Source: Streptomyces hydrogenans
GTDB lineage: Bacteria; Actinomycetota; Actinomycetes; Streptomycetales; Streptomycetaceae
Direction: 5' to 3'
Assembly: GCF_014656075.1 (NCBI RefSeq)
Contig: NZ_BNBS01000008.1
Location: forward strand, 62,001-126,000
Length of the DNA stretch: 64,000 bases
Shown here: in pieces, positions 1 to 7,712 of the stretch
Numbering within the stretch: the first letter of the stretch is position 1
How the letters are laid out: each line of letters begins with the position of its first letter
The notes under the pieces: generated by a model
What the model saw: only the letters and a program-made list of their open reading frames with translations
Databases searched by the model: none
What the model was told of the DNA's origin: nothing
Translations under genes and position numbers: made by a program

Positions 1-1142
1 AAGATCGCCTTGGCCTCGGGGCCGAAGCGCGGCCCAGCCAGCCAGCCGGCCGTCGAGGGGCCGATCGAGGTGTTCGACACCAGCGCCGGCTGACCGTCCT
101 GGCCCTGGGCGACCCAGCCGCCACCGGACGAACCGGCCGTCATGGTGCAGCCGATGCGGTACATCGTCGGCTGCTCCGCCTTCAGCGAGAGACGGCCCGG
201 CTTGTCCGCGCACTGGAACATCTTCTGGCCGTCGAACGGCGGCGCCGCCGGGTAGCCCGTCGCCGTCATGCTCGCGATCTTCGGCACCGCCGGGGCGTTG
301 AACTCGACCGGCAGGGCCGTACCGACCGTCTCCTCCAGCGACTTGCCGGACGAGCCCTTCTCCGGGGTCACCTGGATGACCGCGAAGTCGTACGGGGCGC
401 CCGCGCCGCCGGTGGACGCGCCCTGCGCGATCCACTGGTCGGAGGTCTTCACCCAGTCCGCCCACCACACGCCGTACGGCGCGATCTGCTCGCGGGTCGC
501 CTTCTCCAGGTCGGAGGTGGGCAGCGCGGCGTCGTTGTACGAGGGGACGAAGGCGATGTTCCGGTACCAGCCGCCCTCCTTGCCCTTGTGGACGCAGTGT
601 CCGGCGGTCCACACCAGGTTGGACTTGCCGGGGTGGGCCGGGTCCTTCACCACGGTGGCCGAGCAGACCATCGAGCCCTCGGGGCCGTCGAAGAAGACCT
701 TGCCGGAGGCGGGCGAGTTGGCGTGGTACTTCGCCGGCACCGGCTTCGCCTTCACCGGGTCCGGAGTCGGGTCGGTGACACCCTCGTCGCCCGAGATGTC
801 CTCCTCCTCGACCGGACGCTCGGGACGCTCGGCGTCCCGCATCCGGTCCGGGTCCCAGAGGTCCTCGATGATCGGGTTGACGAAGTCCTTCGCCTCACGA
901 AGCCACTTGTCCTTGTCCCAGTTCTTCCACTCGCCGTCGCGCCACTTGTCGAGATCGATCCCGTGGTCCTTCAGCCGCTGCTTCAGGTCCTCCGGAATCT
1001 TGATCTTGTCGACCGGGTTCTCGCTCACCGGCGCGCTGGGCTTGTCTCCTGCGTTCTCCTCGGTCGGGCCGCAGGCCGTCGCGGTGAGCGTCAGCGCCGC
1101 GACGGCGGACGCCGCCATCAGCAGCGGACGAATCGATCGCAT
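1..1142 (-). CDS. Secreted V8/trypsin-like serine protease (3' end outside window)
   Basis: The reading frame runs off the left edge, leaving 380 codons. The protein starts MRSIRPLLMAAS and has a hydrophobic N-terminus ending LTATAC, which could be a lipobox (Cys about residue 21) or part of a Sec signal. A charged, proline-rich linker follows to about residue 130. The peptidase domain shows the catalytic His in TAGHCV, a likely Asp in DFAVIQV and the nucleophile Ser in AGSSGGGW, the order of the S1/V8-like fold. It probably acts outside the membrane. The ATG at 1142 is preceded by AGGGGGA at a suitable distance. The gene is transcribed away from the siderophore operon that starts at 1472. 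The substrate cannot be told from the sequence. Confidence 0.85.
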   Translation of the reverse strand, partial: MRSIRPLLMAASAVAALTLTATACGPTEENAGDKPSAPVSENPVDKIKIPEDLKQRLKDHGIDLDKWRDGEWKNWDKDKWLREAKDFVNPIIEDLWDPDRMRDAERPERPVEEEDISGDEGVTDPTPDPVKAKPVPAKYHANSPASGKVFFDGPEGSMVCSATVVKDPAHPGKSNLVWTAGHCVHKGKEGGWYRNIAFVPSYNDAALPTSDLEKATREQIAPYGVWWADWVKTSDQWIAQGASTGGAGAPYDFAVIQVTPEKGSSGKSLEETVGTALPVEFNAPAVPKIASMTATGYPAAPPFDGQKMFQCADKPGRLSLKAEQPTMYRIGCTMTAGSSGGGWVAQGQDGQPALVSNTSIGPSTAGWLAGPRFGPEAKAI

Positions 1143-1471
1143 CTCGTGATCCCCCTGGGACTACGTCAACTGGTGCATGTCTGAGCTTCGGTCGTACTCG
1201 TGTCCGGACGGACCCGAGTACGACGGCCCCCACTATGCCGGTGCCGGAGGGGACGGTACGCGCCCCGCCGACGGTTCCGGAGCCGGTCCGGCCGTTGTCA
1301 TGCCGTGATCCGCGACACGCCAAGGATCTTGCCTGCGGCCCGTGTTCCCCGGCAGTTCCCGTCGTTGGTACGTACGGGGGACACAACGGCGGCGCTCGAA
1401 GCGGCCTTTGAGCACGGCCGGGCGGCCCGCCGATGTGCAACGCAACTGTTACCGCGGGAGGACACCGAGCC
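1143..1471. other. Divergent intergenic region, protease / siderophore operon
   Basis: This 329-base gap must hold the promoters for both the protease (minus) and the aminotransferase operon (plus). I see no coding signal. The one clear structure is a 9-bp inverted repeat at 1192-1223. I looked for a DmdR/DtxR-type iron box and did not find a convincing one. Confidence 0.5.
1192..1223. repeat. 9-bp inverted repeat, possible operator
   Basis: Perfect arms TCGTACTCG (1192-1200) and CGAGTACGA (1215-1223) flank a 14-base spacer that is itself partly self-complementary. It lies about 50 bases upstream of the protease start and 250 bases before the siderophore operon, so an operator or a 5' UTR hairpin are both possible. 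Confidence 0.4.
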
Positions 1472-2980
1472 GTGGCCGTGACCGAATCAGCTCCAGCCAC
1501 CGCCCCCACCCGGCCCCCGGCCCCCGGCGCGGGCCCGGCCGCCGCCGAAGGCCCCCCGACAGGTCCGGCGCCGGCCGGTCCCGCCGCGTCCACCCGGCGG
1601 GGATACGGCACGGCGGCCGGGGGCGGGTACGAGGCCATCCTGCGGCGCCAGACGCAGCGCGAGTCCGCCGCCCGCACCTACGCTCGCTCGCTGCCGATCG
1701 TCCCGGTCCGGGCCCGCGGTCTGACCATCGAGGGCGCCGACGGCCGTCGCTACCTCGACTGCCTCTCCGGCGCCGGCACCCTCGCGCTCGGCCACAACCA
1801 CCCGGTCGTCCTCGAAGCCATCCGCAAGGTCCTCGACTCCGGCGCCCCCCTCCACGTCCTCGACCTCGCCACCCCGGTCAAGGACGCCTTCACCTCCGAG
1901 CTGTTCGCCACCCTCCCGCCGGAACTCGCCGCCGACGCCCGGATCCAGTTCTGCGGGCCCGCCGGCACCGACGCCGTCGAGGCCGCCCTGAAACTGGTCC
2001 GCACCGCCACCGGCCGGCGCGGCCTGTTCGCCTTCACGGGCGCCTACCACGGCATGACCGCCGGGGCCCTCGCCGTCTCCGGCGGCGCCGACGACGTCCG
2101 CGTCACCCGGCTCCCGTACCCCCAGTCGTACCGCTGCCCCTACGGCGTCGGCGGCGAGCGCGGCGCCGAACTCTCCGCCCGCTGGACCGAGACCCTCCTC
2201 GACGACCCCAAGAGCGGCGTCACCATCCCGGCCGGGATGATCGTCGAGGCCGTCCAGGGCGAGGGCGGCGTCCTCCCCGCCCCCGACGCCTGGCTGCGCC
2301 GCATGCGGAGCATCACCGCCCGGCACTCCGTCCCCCTCGTCGTCGACGAGGTCCAGACAGGCGTCGGCCGCACCGGAGCCTTCTGGGCCGTCGAGCACAG
2401 CGGCGTCGTCCCCGACGTCATGGTCCTCTCCAAGGCCATCGGCGGCTCCCTCCCGCTGGCCGTCATCGTGTACCGCTCCGGGCTCGACGCCTGGGAACCC
2501 GGCGCCCACGCCGGCACCTTCCGCGGCAACCAGCTCGCCATGGCCGCCGGCACGGCCACCCTCGCGTACGTCCGCGAGAACCGCCTCGCCGAACGGGCCG
2601 CCACCCTCGGCGCCCGGATGCTCGGCCGTCTCCAGGGCCTCCAGGCCGCCCACCCCTGCGTCGGCGACGTCCGCGGCCGCGGCCTCATGATCGGCATCGA
2701 GCTCGCCGACCCCGAGGCCGCCGGCCCCGACGCCGCCGTCCCGCCCGCCGCCCCGGCCCTCGCCCGGGCCGTCCGGCAGGAGTGCCTCGCCCGCGGCCTC
2801 ATCGTCGAACTCGGCGGCCGCCACTCCGCCGTCGTGCGCCTCCTTCCCCCGCTCACCCTCACCGACGAGCAGGCCACCGCCGTCCTGGACCGATTCGCCG
2901 ACGCCCTCGCCGCCGCCGAACGGGCCCACGTCCCCCGGCCGCCCGCCCCCCACCGGCCCGCCCCCGGACCGTCCCACTGA
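1472..2980 (+). CDS. Diaminobutyrate--2-oxoglutarate-type aminotransferase, siderophore operon
   Basis: A 502-aa class III PLP aminotransferase. Visible landmarks are AYHGMTAGAL (substrate/PLP region), DEVQTGVGRTG with D292, which contacts the PLP ring nitrogen, and SKAIGG with the Schiff-base lysine K321. The family makes 2,4-diaminobutyrate from aspartate semialdehyde and glutamate, a precursor for diamine or amino-acid arms of siderophores. GTG 1472 is chosen as start because GGGAGGA ends about ten bases before it; an upstream ATG at 1433 lacks this. The first 50 residues are Ala/Pro-rich and low in complexity. It is the first gene of an operon with two NIS synthetases and a GNAT. No decarboxylase gene is adjacent, so the diaminobutyrate may be used intact. 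Confidence 0.88.
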   Translation: MAVTESAPATAPTRPPAPGAGPAAAEGPPTGPAPAGPAASTRRGYGTAAGGGYEAILRRQTQRESAARTYARSLPIVPVRARGLTIEGADGRRYLDCLSGAGTLALGHNHPVVLEAIRKVLDSGAPLHVLDLATPVKDAFTSELFATLPPELAADARIQFCGPAGTDAVEAALKLVRTATGRRGLFAFTGAYHGMTAGALAVSGGADDVRVTRLPYPQSYRCPYGVGGERGAELSARWTETLLDDPKSGVTIPAGMIVEAVQGEGGVLPAPDAWLRRMRSITARHSVPLVVDEVQTGVGRTGAFWAVEHSGVVPDVMVLSKAIGGSLPLAVIVYRSGLDAWEPGAHAGTFRGNQLAMAAGTATLAYVRENRLAERAATLGARMLGRLQGLQAAHPCVGDVRGRGLMIGIELADPEAAGPDAAVPPAAPALARAVRQECLARGLIVELGGRHSAVVRLLPPLTLTDEQATAVLDRFADALAAAERAHVPRPPAPHRPAPGPSH

Positions 2981-3018
2981 ACCGGACCGCCCACGGCCCC
3001 CTCTCCAAGGAATCCCGC

Positions 3019-4896
3019 GTGAACGCCACCCCCACCACCCAGCTGACCGAGACCGCGACCCACCCCGACGCGGAGGAGCCCACGGTCCCGCGCCAGCACA
3101 CCGGCCCCAGCCTCCCGAGGACGTCCCGCCCCGGAGCGGCACCGGCCACCGACCCGCACCGGCCCGGCACCCCCGCCGCCGACCCGCTCGACGACCCCGA
3201 CCCCCAGCGGGCCGCCGACACCGCCGCCGTCGAGAACCTCCTCCGCTGCTGGGTCCGGGAGAAGAACCTCCCCGCCCCCGACGCAGGCACCCTGCGCATC
3301 CCCCTCGACGCCAGCGGCACCGCCCTCCTCGTCCCCGTCCCGTACTGGTCGCCCACCGGCTGGCACCGCTTCGGCACCCCCACCCTGGAGGGCCTCCCCT
3401 CCTCCGCGCCCGCCGTCGACGCCGTCACCCTCGCCGCCCTCCTCAGCCGCGAGACCGGCCGCGCGGAGGCCACCGAACTCGTCGGACGCGTCGCCGACTC
3501 GGCCCGCCGCACCGCCGACTTCCTCGCCGCCGGCCGCCGCGACCCCCGGCCCCACCCCGCCGCCGACCTCTTCCTCGCCGCCGAACAGTCCCTCCTCCTC
3601 GGCCACCCGCTCCACCCCACCCCCAAGAGCCGCGAAGGACTCTCCGAGGCCGAGTCCCGCCTCTACTCACCCGAACTCCACGGCTCCTTCCCCCTCCACT
3701 GGTTCGCCGTCGACCACGCGCTCCTCGCCTCCGACTCCGCCTGGACCGAGCAGGGCCGTCCCGTCACCGCCGAACAGCTCGCCACCGGCCTCGCCGAAGG
3801 ACTCGCCCACCCCGCCGGCACCACCCCCCTGCCCCTGCACCCCTGGCAGGCCCGCGAACTCCTCCACCGCCCCGACGTCCAGGCGCTCCTCGACCAGGGC
3901 CTCCTCCACGACCTGGGCCCCCACGGCAGCCACTGGCACCCCACCTCCTCCGTCCGCACCGTCCACCGCCCCGGCGCCCGCGCCATGCTCAAGCTCTCCC
4001 TCGGCCTGCGCATCACCAACTCCCGCCGAGAGAACCTCCGCAAGGAACTCCACCGAGGCGTCGAGGTCCACCGCCTCCTGCGCACCGGACTCGTCGACGA
4101 GTGGCAGGCCGCCCACCCCGGCTTCGACATCGTCCGCGACCCCGCCTGGCTCGCCGTCGACGCTCCCGACGGCACCCCCGTACCCGGACTCGACCTGATG
4201 ATCCGGCACAACCCCTTCGGCCCCGGCGACGACGCCGTCTGCCTCGCGGCCCTCACCTCCCCCCGTCCCTGGCCCGGCACCCCCGGCATGAGCTCCCGGC
4301 TCGCCGACCTCGTGCACCGCCTCTCCACCCGCACCGGCCGCCCCGTCGCCGCCGTCGCCGCCGAGTGGTTCCTCCGCTACCTCGACCAGGTCGTCCGCCC
4401 CGTCCTCTGGCTCGACGGCCACGCCGGCATCGCACTGGAAGCCCACCAGCAGAACACCCTGGTCCTCCTGGACACCGACGGCTGGCCCGCCGGCGGTCGC
4501 TACCGCGACAACCAGGGCTACTACTTCCGCGAGTCCCACCGGGCCGAGCTGGAGAGCCGCCTCCCCGGCATCGGCGCCGACAGCGACACCTTCGTGTCCG
4601 ACCAGGTCACCGACGAGCGCTTCGCCTACTACCTCGGCATCAACAACGTCCTCGGCCTGATCGGCGCCTTCGGCGCCCAGCACCTCGGCGACGAGCGGAT
4701 CCTGCTCGCCGCCTTCCGCTCCTTCCTCACCTCCGCCACCGGTCTCGGCTCACCCCTCCCGCACCGCCTCCTCGAAGCGGCCACCCTCCGCAGCAAGGCC
4801 AACCTCCTCACCCGCCTCCACGGCCTCGACGAACTCGTCGGCCCCGTCGACACCCAGTCCGTCTACGTCACCATCACCAACCCCCTCCGGGCCTGA
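3019..4896 (+). CDS. NIS siderophore synthetase (IucA/IucC family), first copy
   Basis: A 625-aa member of the IucA/IucC family, which adenylates a carboxylic acid such as citrate and couples it to an amine or alcohol. Landmarks: GHPLHPTPKSR at 195-205 (ATP-binding loop), HPWQ at 274-277, KLSLGLRITNSR from K325, and EAHQQNT at 474-480, which carries metal/ATP-contacting residues. About 110 residues at the N-terminus are a proline-rich extension not typical of the family. GTG 3019 follows AAGGA by seven bases and lies 38 bases after the aminotransferase stop, so the two are probably co-transcribed. Upstream in-frame codons belong to the shadow frame of the aminotransferase. The acyl substrate cannot be read from the sequence. 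Confidence 0.9.
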   Translation: MNATPTTQLTETATHPDAEEPTVPRQHTGPSLPRTSRPGAAPATDPHRPGTPAADPLDDPDPQRAADTAAVENLLRCWVREKNLPAPDAGTLRIPLDASGTALLVPVPYWSPTGWHRFGTPTLEGLPSSAPAVDAVTLAALLSRETGRAEATELVGRVADSARRTADFLAAGRRDPRPHPAADLFLAAEQSLLLGHPLHPTPKSREGLSEAESRLYSPELHGSFPLHWFAVDHALLASDSAWTEQGRPVTAEQLATGLAEGLAHPAGTTPLPLHPWQARELLHRPDVQALLDQGLLHDLGPHGSHWHPTSSVRTVHRPGARAMLKLSLGLRITNSRRENLRKELHRGVEVHRLLRTGLVDEWQAAHPGFDIVRDPAWLAVDAPDGTPVPGLDLMIRHNPFGPGDDAVCLAALTSPRPWPGTPGMSSRLADLVHRLSTRTGRPVAAVAAEWFLRYLDQVVRPVLWLDGHAGIALEAHQQNTLVLLDTDGWPAGGRYRDNQGYYFRESHRAELESRLPGIGADSDTFVSDQVTDERFAYYLGINNVLGLIGAFGAQHLGDERILLAAFRSFLTSATGLGSPLPHRLLEAATLRSKANLLTRLHGLDELVGPVDTQSVYVTITNPLRA

Positions 4897-5001
4897 GCCC
4901 CGGGCGGCCCATCCCTCGCCGCCCACGGCCGCACCGCATCCACCGGCGCGTCCCCCGCCCCTCACCGCGGGGACGCCCACGACCCACGGAAGACCCGCCC
5001 C

Positions 5002-5787
5002 ATGTCCATACATCCGGACCACGGACACCACGCCGGCCACGAAGCCGACACCACGGCCGCCGCCCTCACCGCCGAACCGCCACGGGCCGACCCGGCGGGG
5101 GACGACACCCTCGACCTCCGCGTCGACGACCTCGTCGCCCTCCTCACCGGCGGACGGCCGACACCACCGGCCACCGCCGCCCCCACCAGCGACTCCGGCG
5201 ACAGCCGGCTCGACGGCGACCTGCTCGACTCCGTCGCCTCCTGGGCACCGGCGGACACCCGCTTCGGCGGCTTCCGCCTCGTCCCCGTCCGCCTGGGACG
5301 CGACCTGCCCCTGCTCGCGCGGTGGATGAACGACCCCGCCGTCGCCGCCTTCTGGGAACTCGCCGGGCCCGACACCGTCACCGCCGACCACGTCCGCGCC
5401 CAGCTCGAAGGCGACGGCCGCAGCGTCCCCTGCCTCGGCGTGCTCGACTCCACGCCGATGAGTTACTTCGAGCTCTACCGCGCCGACCTCGACCCGCTCG
5501 CCCGCGCCTACCCGGCCCGCCCGCACGACACGGGTATCCATCTCCTCCTCGGAGGCGTCACGGACCGTGGCCGCGGCGTGGGCACCGCACTCCTGCGAGC
5601 CGTGGCTGATCTGGTCCTCGACCACCGTCCCCGCTGCACCCGCGTCGTCGCCGAACCCGACATCCGCAACACCCCCTCCGTCTCGGCCTTCCTCAGCGCC
5701 GGCTTCCGCTACGCGGCGGAAATCGACCTTCCCGACAAACGAGCCGCGCTCATGATCCGTGACCGGGCCCTCCGTCACGTTCTGTGA
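5002..5787 (+). CDS. IucB-like GNAT acetyltransferase, siderophore operon
   Basis: A 261-aa protein. Residues about 88-255 resemble the IucB/RhbD-type acetyltransferase domain that acylates amines or hydroxylamines of siderophore building blocks; the acetyl-CoA loop is DRGRGVGTALL. The first 85 residues are His/Asp/Ala-rich and unrelated to the catalytic domain, with a LDLRVDDLVALLTGG stretch that could be a short helix. The ATG at 5002 is preceded by GGAAG. It sits between the two NIS synthetases, 105 bases after the first and 60 before the second. It could put an acetyl or other acyl group on diaminobutyrate, but without a nearby N-hydroxylase a hydroxamate product is not assured. Confidence 0.82.
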   Translation: MSIHPDHGHHAGHEADTTAAALTAEPPRADPAGDDTLDLRVDDLVALLTGGRPTPPATAAPTSDSGDSRLDGDLLDSVASWAPADTRFGGFRLVPVRLGRDLPLLARWMNDPAVAAFWELAGPDTVTADHVRAQLEGDGRSVPCLGVLDSTPMSYFELYRADLDPLARAYPARPHDTGIHLLLGGVTDRGRGVGTALLRAVADLVLDHRPRCTRVVAEPDIRNTPSVSAFLSAGFRYAAEIDLPDKRAALMIRDRALRHVL

Positions 5788-5847
5788 ACACCCTCTGTCT
5801 TTGATACACCGCTCGACCCACAGCGGTTCCCACTTCGAGGAGTCTTT

Positions 5848-7662
5848 GTGACGACGTCCCCAGCACCCCACGACTCCGCACGACCCGCGGCCACCCCTCC
5901 CGTCCCCGAACTGCTCGCGCCCCCCGAGCTCAACCCCACCGCCTGGACCCGCGCCTCCGCCCGCACCCTCGCCAAGGCCCTCGGCGAGTTCGCCTACGAG
6001 GAGATCCTCACTCCCGTCCCCGCCGACTCTCCCGACCGGTACTCCCTCGCCCTCGACGACGGCCGCGTCCTCGCCTTCACCGCCCGCCGCGGCGCCTACG
6101 GCGGCTGGCGCGTCGACCCCGACACGATCACCCGCGACGGCCACCCGCTGACCGACCCCCTCGACCTGCTCGTCGGCGCCCGCCGCCTCCTCGGCCTCGA
6201 CGGCGCCACCCTCGGTCACCTCATCCGCGAGCTCTCCACCACCCTCGCCGCCGAGGCCCGCCTCGACCACACCGCCCTCACCGCCGACCGCCTCGCCGAC
6301 CTGTCCTACGCCGCGCTCGAAGGCCACCAGACCGGACACCCCTGGCTCGTCCTCAACAAGGGACGCATCGGCTTCTCCGCCGGCGACGCCGCCCGCTGGG
6401 CCCCCGAAGCCCGCCGCGCCACCCGCCTCCCATGGATCGCGGTCAGCGACCGCATCGCCGCCTACCGCGGAGTCGAAGGACTCGACACCCCCGACCAGCT
6501 GTACGCGGGCGAACTCGACCCGCCCGTCCTCGACGCCTTCCGCTCCGCACTCACCGCCCGCGGCTTCGACCCCGACACCTACCTGCTGCTGCCCGTCCAC
6601 CCCTGGCAGTGGGACGAGGTCCTGCTCCCGCTCTACGCCCCCGCCATCGCCGCCGGCACCCTCGTCCCGCTCCCCGCCGACGGCGACCTCCGGCTGCCGC
6701 AGCAGTCCATCCGTACCTTCCTCAACACCAGCCGACCCGACCGGCACACCGTCAAACTGCCGCTCTCCGTCCTCAACACCCTCGTCTGGCGTGGACTCCC
6801 CACCGAACGCACCCTCGCCGCCCCCGCCGTCACCGCCTGGGTCCACGGCCTGCGCGACGCCGACCCCTTCCTCCGGGACGAATGCGGCGTGATCCTCCTC
6901 GGCGAGGTCGCCTCGGTCACCGTCGAGCACCCCCTCTACGACCGGCTGCCCGAAGTCCCGTACCAGTACAAGGAGCTGCTCGGCGCGATCTGGCGCGAAC
7001 CGCTCCGCCTGCCGCCCGGCGAGCGCGCCCGCACCCTCGCCTCCCTGCTCCACACCGATCCCGAGGGCCGCGCCTTCGTCGCCGAACTCGTCGAGCGCTC
7101 CGGTCTGACCCCCGCCGTGTGGCTCCGGCGCCTCTTCGCCGCCCTGCTGCCGCCCCTGCTCCACTTCCTCTACCGCTACGGCACCGTCTTCTCCCCGCAC
7201 GGCGAGAACGCGATCGTCGTCTTCGACGAGCAGGACGTCCCCGTCCGCCTGGCGATCAAGGACTTCGTCGACGACGTCAACATCAGCGCCCACCCGCTCC
7301 CCGAGCACGGGACGATGCCCGACGACGTCCGGGCCGTCCTCCTCACCGAGGAACCCGGCTTCCTCACCCAGTTCATCCATTCGGGGCTCTTCGTCGGCGT
7401 CTTCCGCTACCTCGCCCCGCTGTGCGAGGAACAACTCGACGTCCCCGAAGCGGACTTCTGGGCCCTCGTCCGGGCCGAGATCATCCGCCACCAGGAACGC
7501 TTCCCCGAGCTCAAGGACCGGTTCGAGCTCTTCGACCTGCTCACGCCCCGGATCGAACGGCTCTGTCTCAACCGCAACCGGCTGCACATGGACGGCTACC
7601 GCGACCGCTCCGACCGCCCCCACGCCGCCGTCCACGGCACCGTCCCCAACCCCCTCGCGTGA
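5848..7662 (+). CDS. NIS siderophore synthetase (IucA/IucC family), second copy
   Basis: A 604-aa NIS synthetase closer in look to the IucC/AlcC/DesD branch. Landmarks: EGHQTGHPW at 158-166, then NKGRIG (ATP loop), HPWQWDE from H251, LPQQSIRTF, HGENAIVV at 451-458, and KDFVDD from K471. It would carry out the second condensation after the first synthetase has loaded one arm. GTG 5848 follows GAGGAG by five bases. It ends the operon; 50 bases later dinG starts with its own promoter. The two synthetases are different enough that they should act on different substrates or steps, as IucA and IucC do. Confidence 0.9.
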   Translation: MTTSPAPHDSARPAATPPVPELLAPPELNPTAWTRASARTLAKALGEFAYEEILTPVPADSPDRYSLALDDGRVLAFTARRGAYGGWRVDPDTITRDGHPLTDPLDLLVGARRLLGLDGATLGHLIRELSTTLAAEARLDHTALTADRLADLSYAALEGHQTGHPWLVLNKGRIGFSAGDAARWAPEARRATRLPWIAVSDRIAAYRGVEGLDTPDQLYAGELDPPVLDAFRSALTARGFDPDTYLLLPVHPWQWDEVLLPLYAPAIAAGTLVPLPADGDLRLPQQSIRTFLNTSRPDRHTVKLPLSVLNTLVWRGLPTERTLAAPAVTAWVHGLRDADPFLRDECGVILLGEVASVTVEHPLYDRLPEVPYQYKELLGAIWREPLRLPPGERARTLASLLHTDPEGRAFVAELVERSGLTPAVWLRRLFAALLPPLLHFLYRYGTVFSPHGENAIVVFDEQDVPVRLAIKDFVDDVNISAHPLPEHGTMPDDVRAVLLTEEPGFLTQFIHSGLFVGVFRYLAPLCEEQLDVPEADFWALVRAEIIRHQERFPELKDRFELFDLLTPRIERLCLNRNRLHMDGYRDRSDRPHAAVHGTVPNPLA

Positions 7663-7697
7663 TCCGGAGGGGTGCCTCCGCTGTCGGTGCGGCCCCT

Positions 7698-7703
7698 TAG
7701 GCT
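7698..7703 (+). promoter_or_regulatory. -10 element TAGGCT, leaderless-type promoter for dinG
   Basis: TAGGCT ends nine bases before the dinG ATG (7713). There is no Shine-Dalgarno sequence between them, so transcription should begin at or near the start codon. No LexA box is visible here. Confidence 0.5.
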
Positions 7704-7712
7704 GGGAACGCT

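Noticed and set aside
1143..1471. Iron box (DmdR/DtxR type) before the siderophore operon
   Set aside because: No stretch resembles the TTAGGTTAGGCTCACCTAA consensus.
4750..7635. Very long open frame on the minus strand (about 960 codons) opposite the siderophore genes
   Set aside because: Its protein is Gly/Val/Glu-rich, without domains, and comes from the high GC of third codon positions of the plus-strand NIS synthetase and GNAT genes.
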